Below the pieces are notes generated by a model. The model made no database searches and was not told the DNA's origin. It saw nothing but the letters and a program-made list of their open reading frames with translations. Below are positions 63,266 to 64,000 of a stretch of DNA of 64,000 bases, one piece after another. A program made the translations under genes and the position numbers. The stretch comes from Sphingomonas oleivorans (GTDB lineage Bacteria > Pseudomonadota > Alphaproteobacteria > Sphingomonadales > Sphingomonadaceae), in assembly GCF_003050615.1 (NCBI RefSeq), contig NZ_NWBU01000009.1, forward strand, positions 186,001-250,000, in the 5' to 3' direction. Within the stretch, counting starts at the first letter, position 1; each line of letters starts with the position of its first letter.

Positions 63266-64000
63266 TCAGGCCGCGCGCGCCTCGGCAGGGGCGGCGGCCT
63301 TTTTGAGCAGCCGATTGACATGATCGAGCTTGGTCACGACCGCCGGGGGGAGGTGGAAGGGATAAAGGTCCGGCTGGCCCATCGAGCGGTTGATCGCATT
63401 TTCCGCGAAGGAGAATGGCGTCCATTCGGCGACGAGCTGGCCCGTATCCGCCTTGTAGGGATCGAAATCGACCACCGGTTGCTCGGCCATGCTCGGCCAT
63501 GTCGTCATCCGCATGCCGAAGCCCCCGATCGTGGCCAGCGTATCGACGATGTGGAGGAGATGCGCGAACGTCTCCGCAAAATCCTCCCAAGGATGCATGG
63601 TTGCATAGGCGCTGACATAGTCGGTGGTCCAGGTGGAGCCGCCATCGCCATAATGTTTCTGCATCGCGGCGGCATAGTCGATCGTCTCGTCGCCAAAGAC
63701 GGCGCGGAAGGCGCTTAATTCCTCCTCCCTGCCCTCGATCAGGCGGGACCAGTAATGATGACCCACCTCATGGCGGAAATGGCCGAGCAGCGTGCGATAG
63801 GGCTCGCCGAGCGTGCGGCGGATGCGCTCGCGCTCGACATCGTCCGCCTCGATCAGGTTGAGCGTGATGAGGCCGCTGTCATGGCCGGTCATGACCTGCG
63901 GATTGCCCGTCTGCTCGGCGGCGGGATCGTAGAGGAAGTCGAAGGCGAGGCCCTGGCCCTGCTTCGCCTCCGCCGGCGTCTCGATCGGCAGGCCGAGCTT
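63266..64000 (-). CDS. putative zinc-binding metallopeptidase (N-terminus cut by window)
   Basis: C-terminal 244 residues; the frame is open to the last base of the window, so the start lies beyond. It carries a zincin motif HEVGHHYWSRL and a downstream WEDFAETFAHLLHIVDTL that could give the third ligand. This matches the predicted zinc-binding metallopeptidase family whose N-terminus usually has a zinc ribbon. Substrate unknown. Confidence 0.8.
   Translation of the reverse strand, partial: KLGLPIETPAEAKQGQGLAFDFLYDPAAEQTGNPQVMTGHDSGLITLNLIEADDVERERIRRTLGEPYRTLLGHFRHEVGHHYWSRLIEGREEELSAFRAVFGDETIDYAAAMQKHYGDGGSTWTTDYVSAYATMHPWEDFAETFAHLLHIVDTLATIGGFGMRMTTWPSMAEQPVVDFDPYKADTGQLVAEWTPFSFAENAINRSMGQPDLYPFHLPPAVVTKLDHVNRLLKKAAAPAEARAA

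Overview
The window is high-GC bacterial chromosome that looks like an alphaproteobacterium of the order Sphingomonadales. The signs are a TorF-type porin, an UrcA-family protein, a Ros/MucR regulator, a direct-repeat GTTC-N7-GTTC LexA site at uvrA, a complete Entner-Doudoroff gene set, and a TonB receptor beside glycoside hydrolase and sugar transport genes. Genes are tightly packed, with many 1-4 base stop/start overlaps. Both window edges cut a gene: an HerA-like ATPase on the left and a zinc metallopeptidase on the right.

Positions 1-9.8 kb hold housekeeping and small-metabolite genes: HerA-like ATPase, a 2-oxoglutarate/Fe(II) oxygenase, queF (queuosine), sseA, metC, a TorF-like porin, prmA, a short-chain dehydrogenase, and a soluble chemoreceptor with a globin-like front end. 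Positions 9.9-24 kb are the respiratory and TCA core: sdhC-sdhD-sdhA, a glycosyltransferase on the opposite strand, sdhB, a thioesterase, zapE, then mdh-sucD-sucA-sucB-lpdA. sucC is not in its usual place. Positions 24.7-30.3 kb hold zwf-pgl-edd-glk-eda on the minus strand, a coupled operon that takes glucose to pyruvate and glyceraldehyde-3-phosphate. A short internally deleted VOC/glyoxalase gene lies just upstream.

Positions 30.7-37.7 kb hold a glycine-zipper lipoprotein, an acetyl-CoA hydrolase/CoA-transferase, and a MarR-controlled four-gene efflux operon (FUSC, DUF1656, HlyD, NodT-type outer membrane factor). Positions 37.8-45.4 kb are a fructan/sucrose-type locus: TonB receptor, GH32 hydrolase, MFS sugar porter and ROK regulator. 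The receptor carries an in-frame amber codon at its TonB box. Positions 45.5-47.4 kb look accessory: a truncated IS481-type transposase, a cysteine-free MucR-like regulator, a stand-alone HIRAN protein and tRNA-Glu.

Positions 47.4-52.1 kb hold hom, glpX and recJ on the minus strand, with a small frameshifted secreted-protein gene between hom and glpX. Positions 52.2-54.0 kb hold small probable stress proteins (a Q/G/R/D repeat protein, DUF3597, a low-complexity protein, DUF2383). Positions 54.3-63 kb hold uvrA with its SOS box, an S10 peptidase, phaZ, a glutathione S-transferase, and a secreted FAD oxidase. The order of motifs in that oxidase is a circular permutation of the D-amino-acid oxidase fold, and this is the most unusual gene I see in the window.
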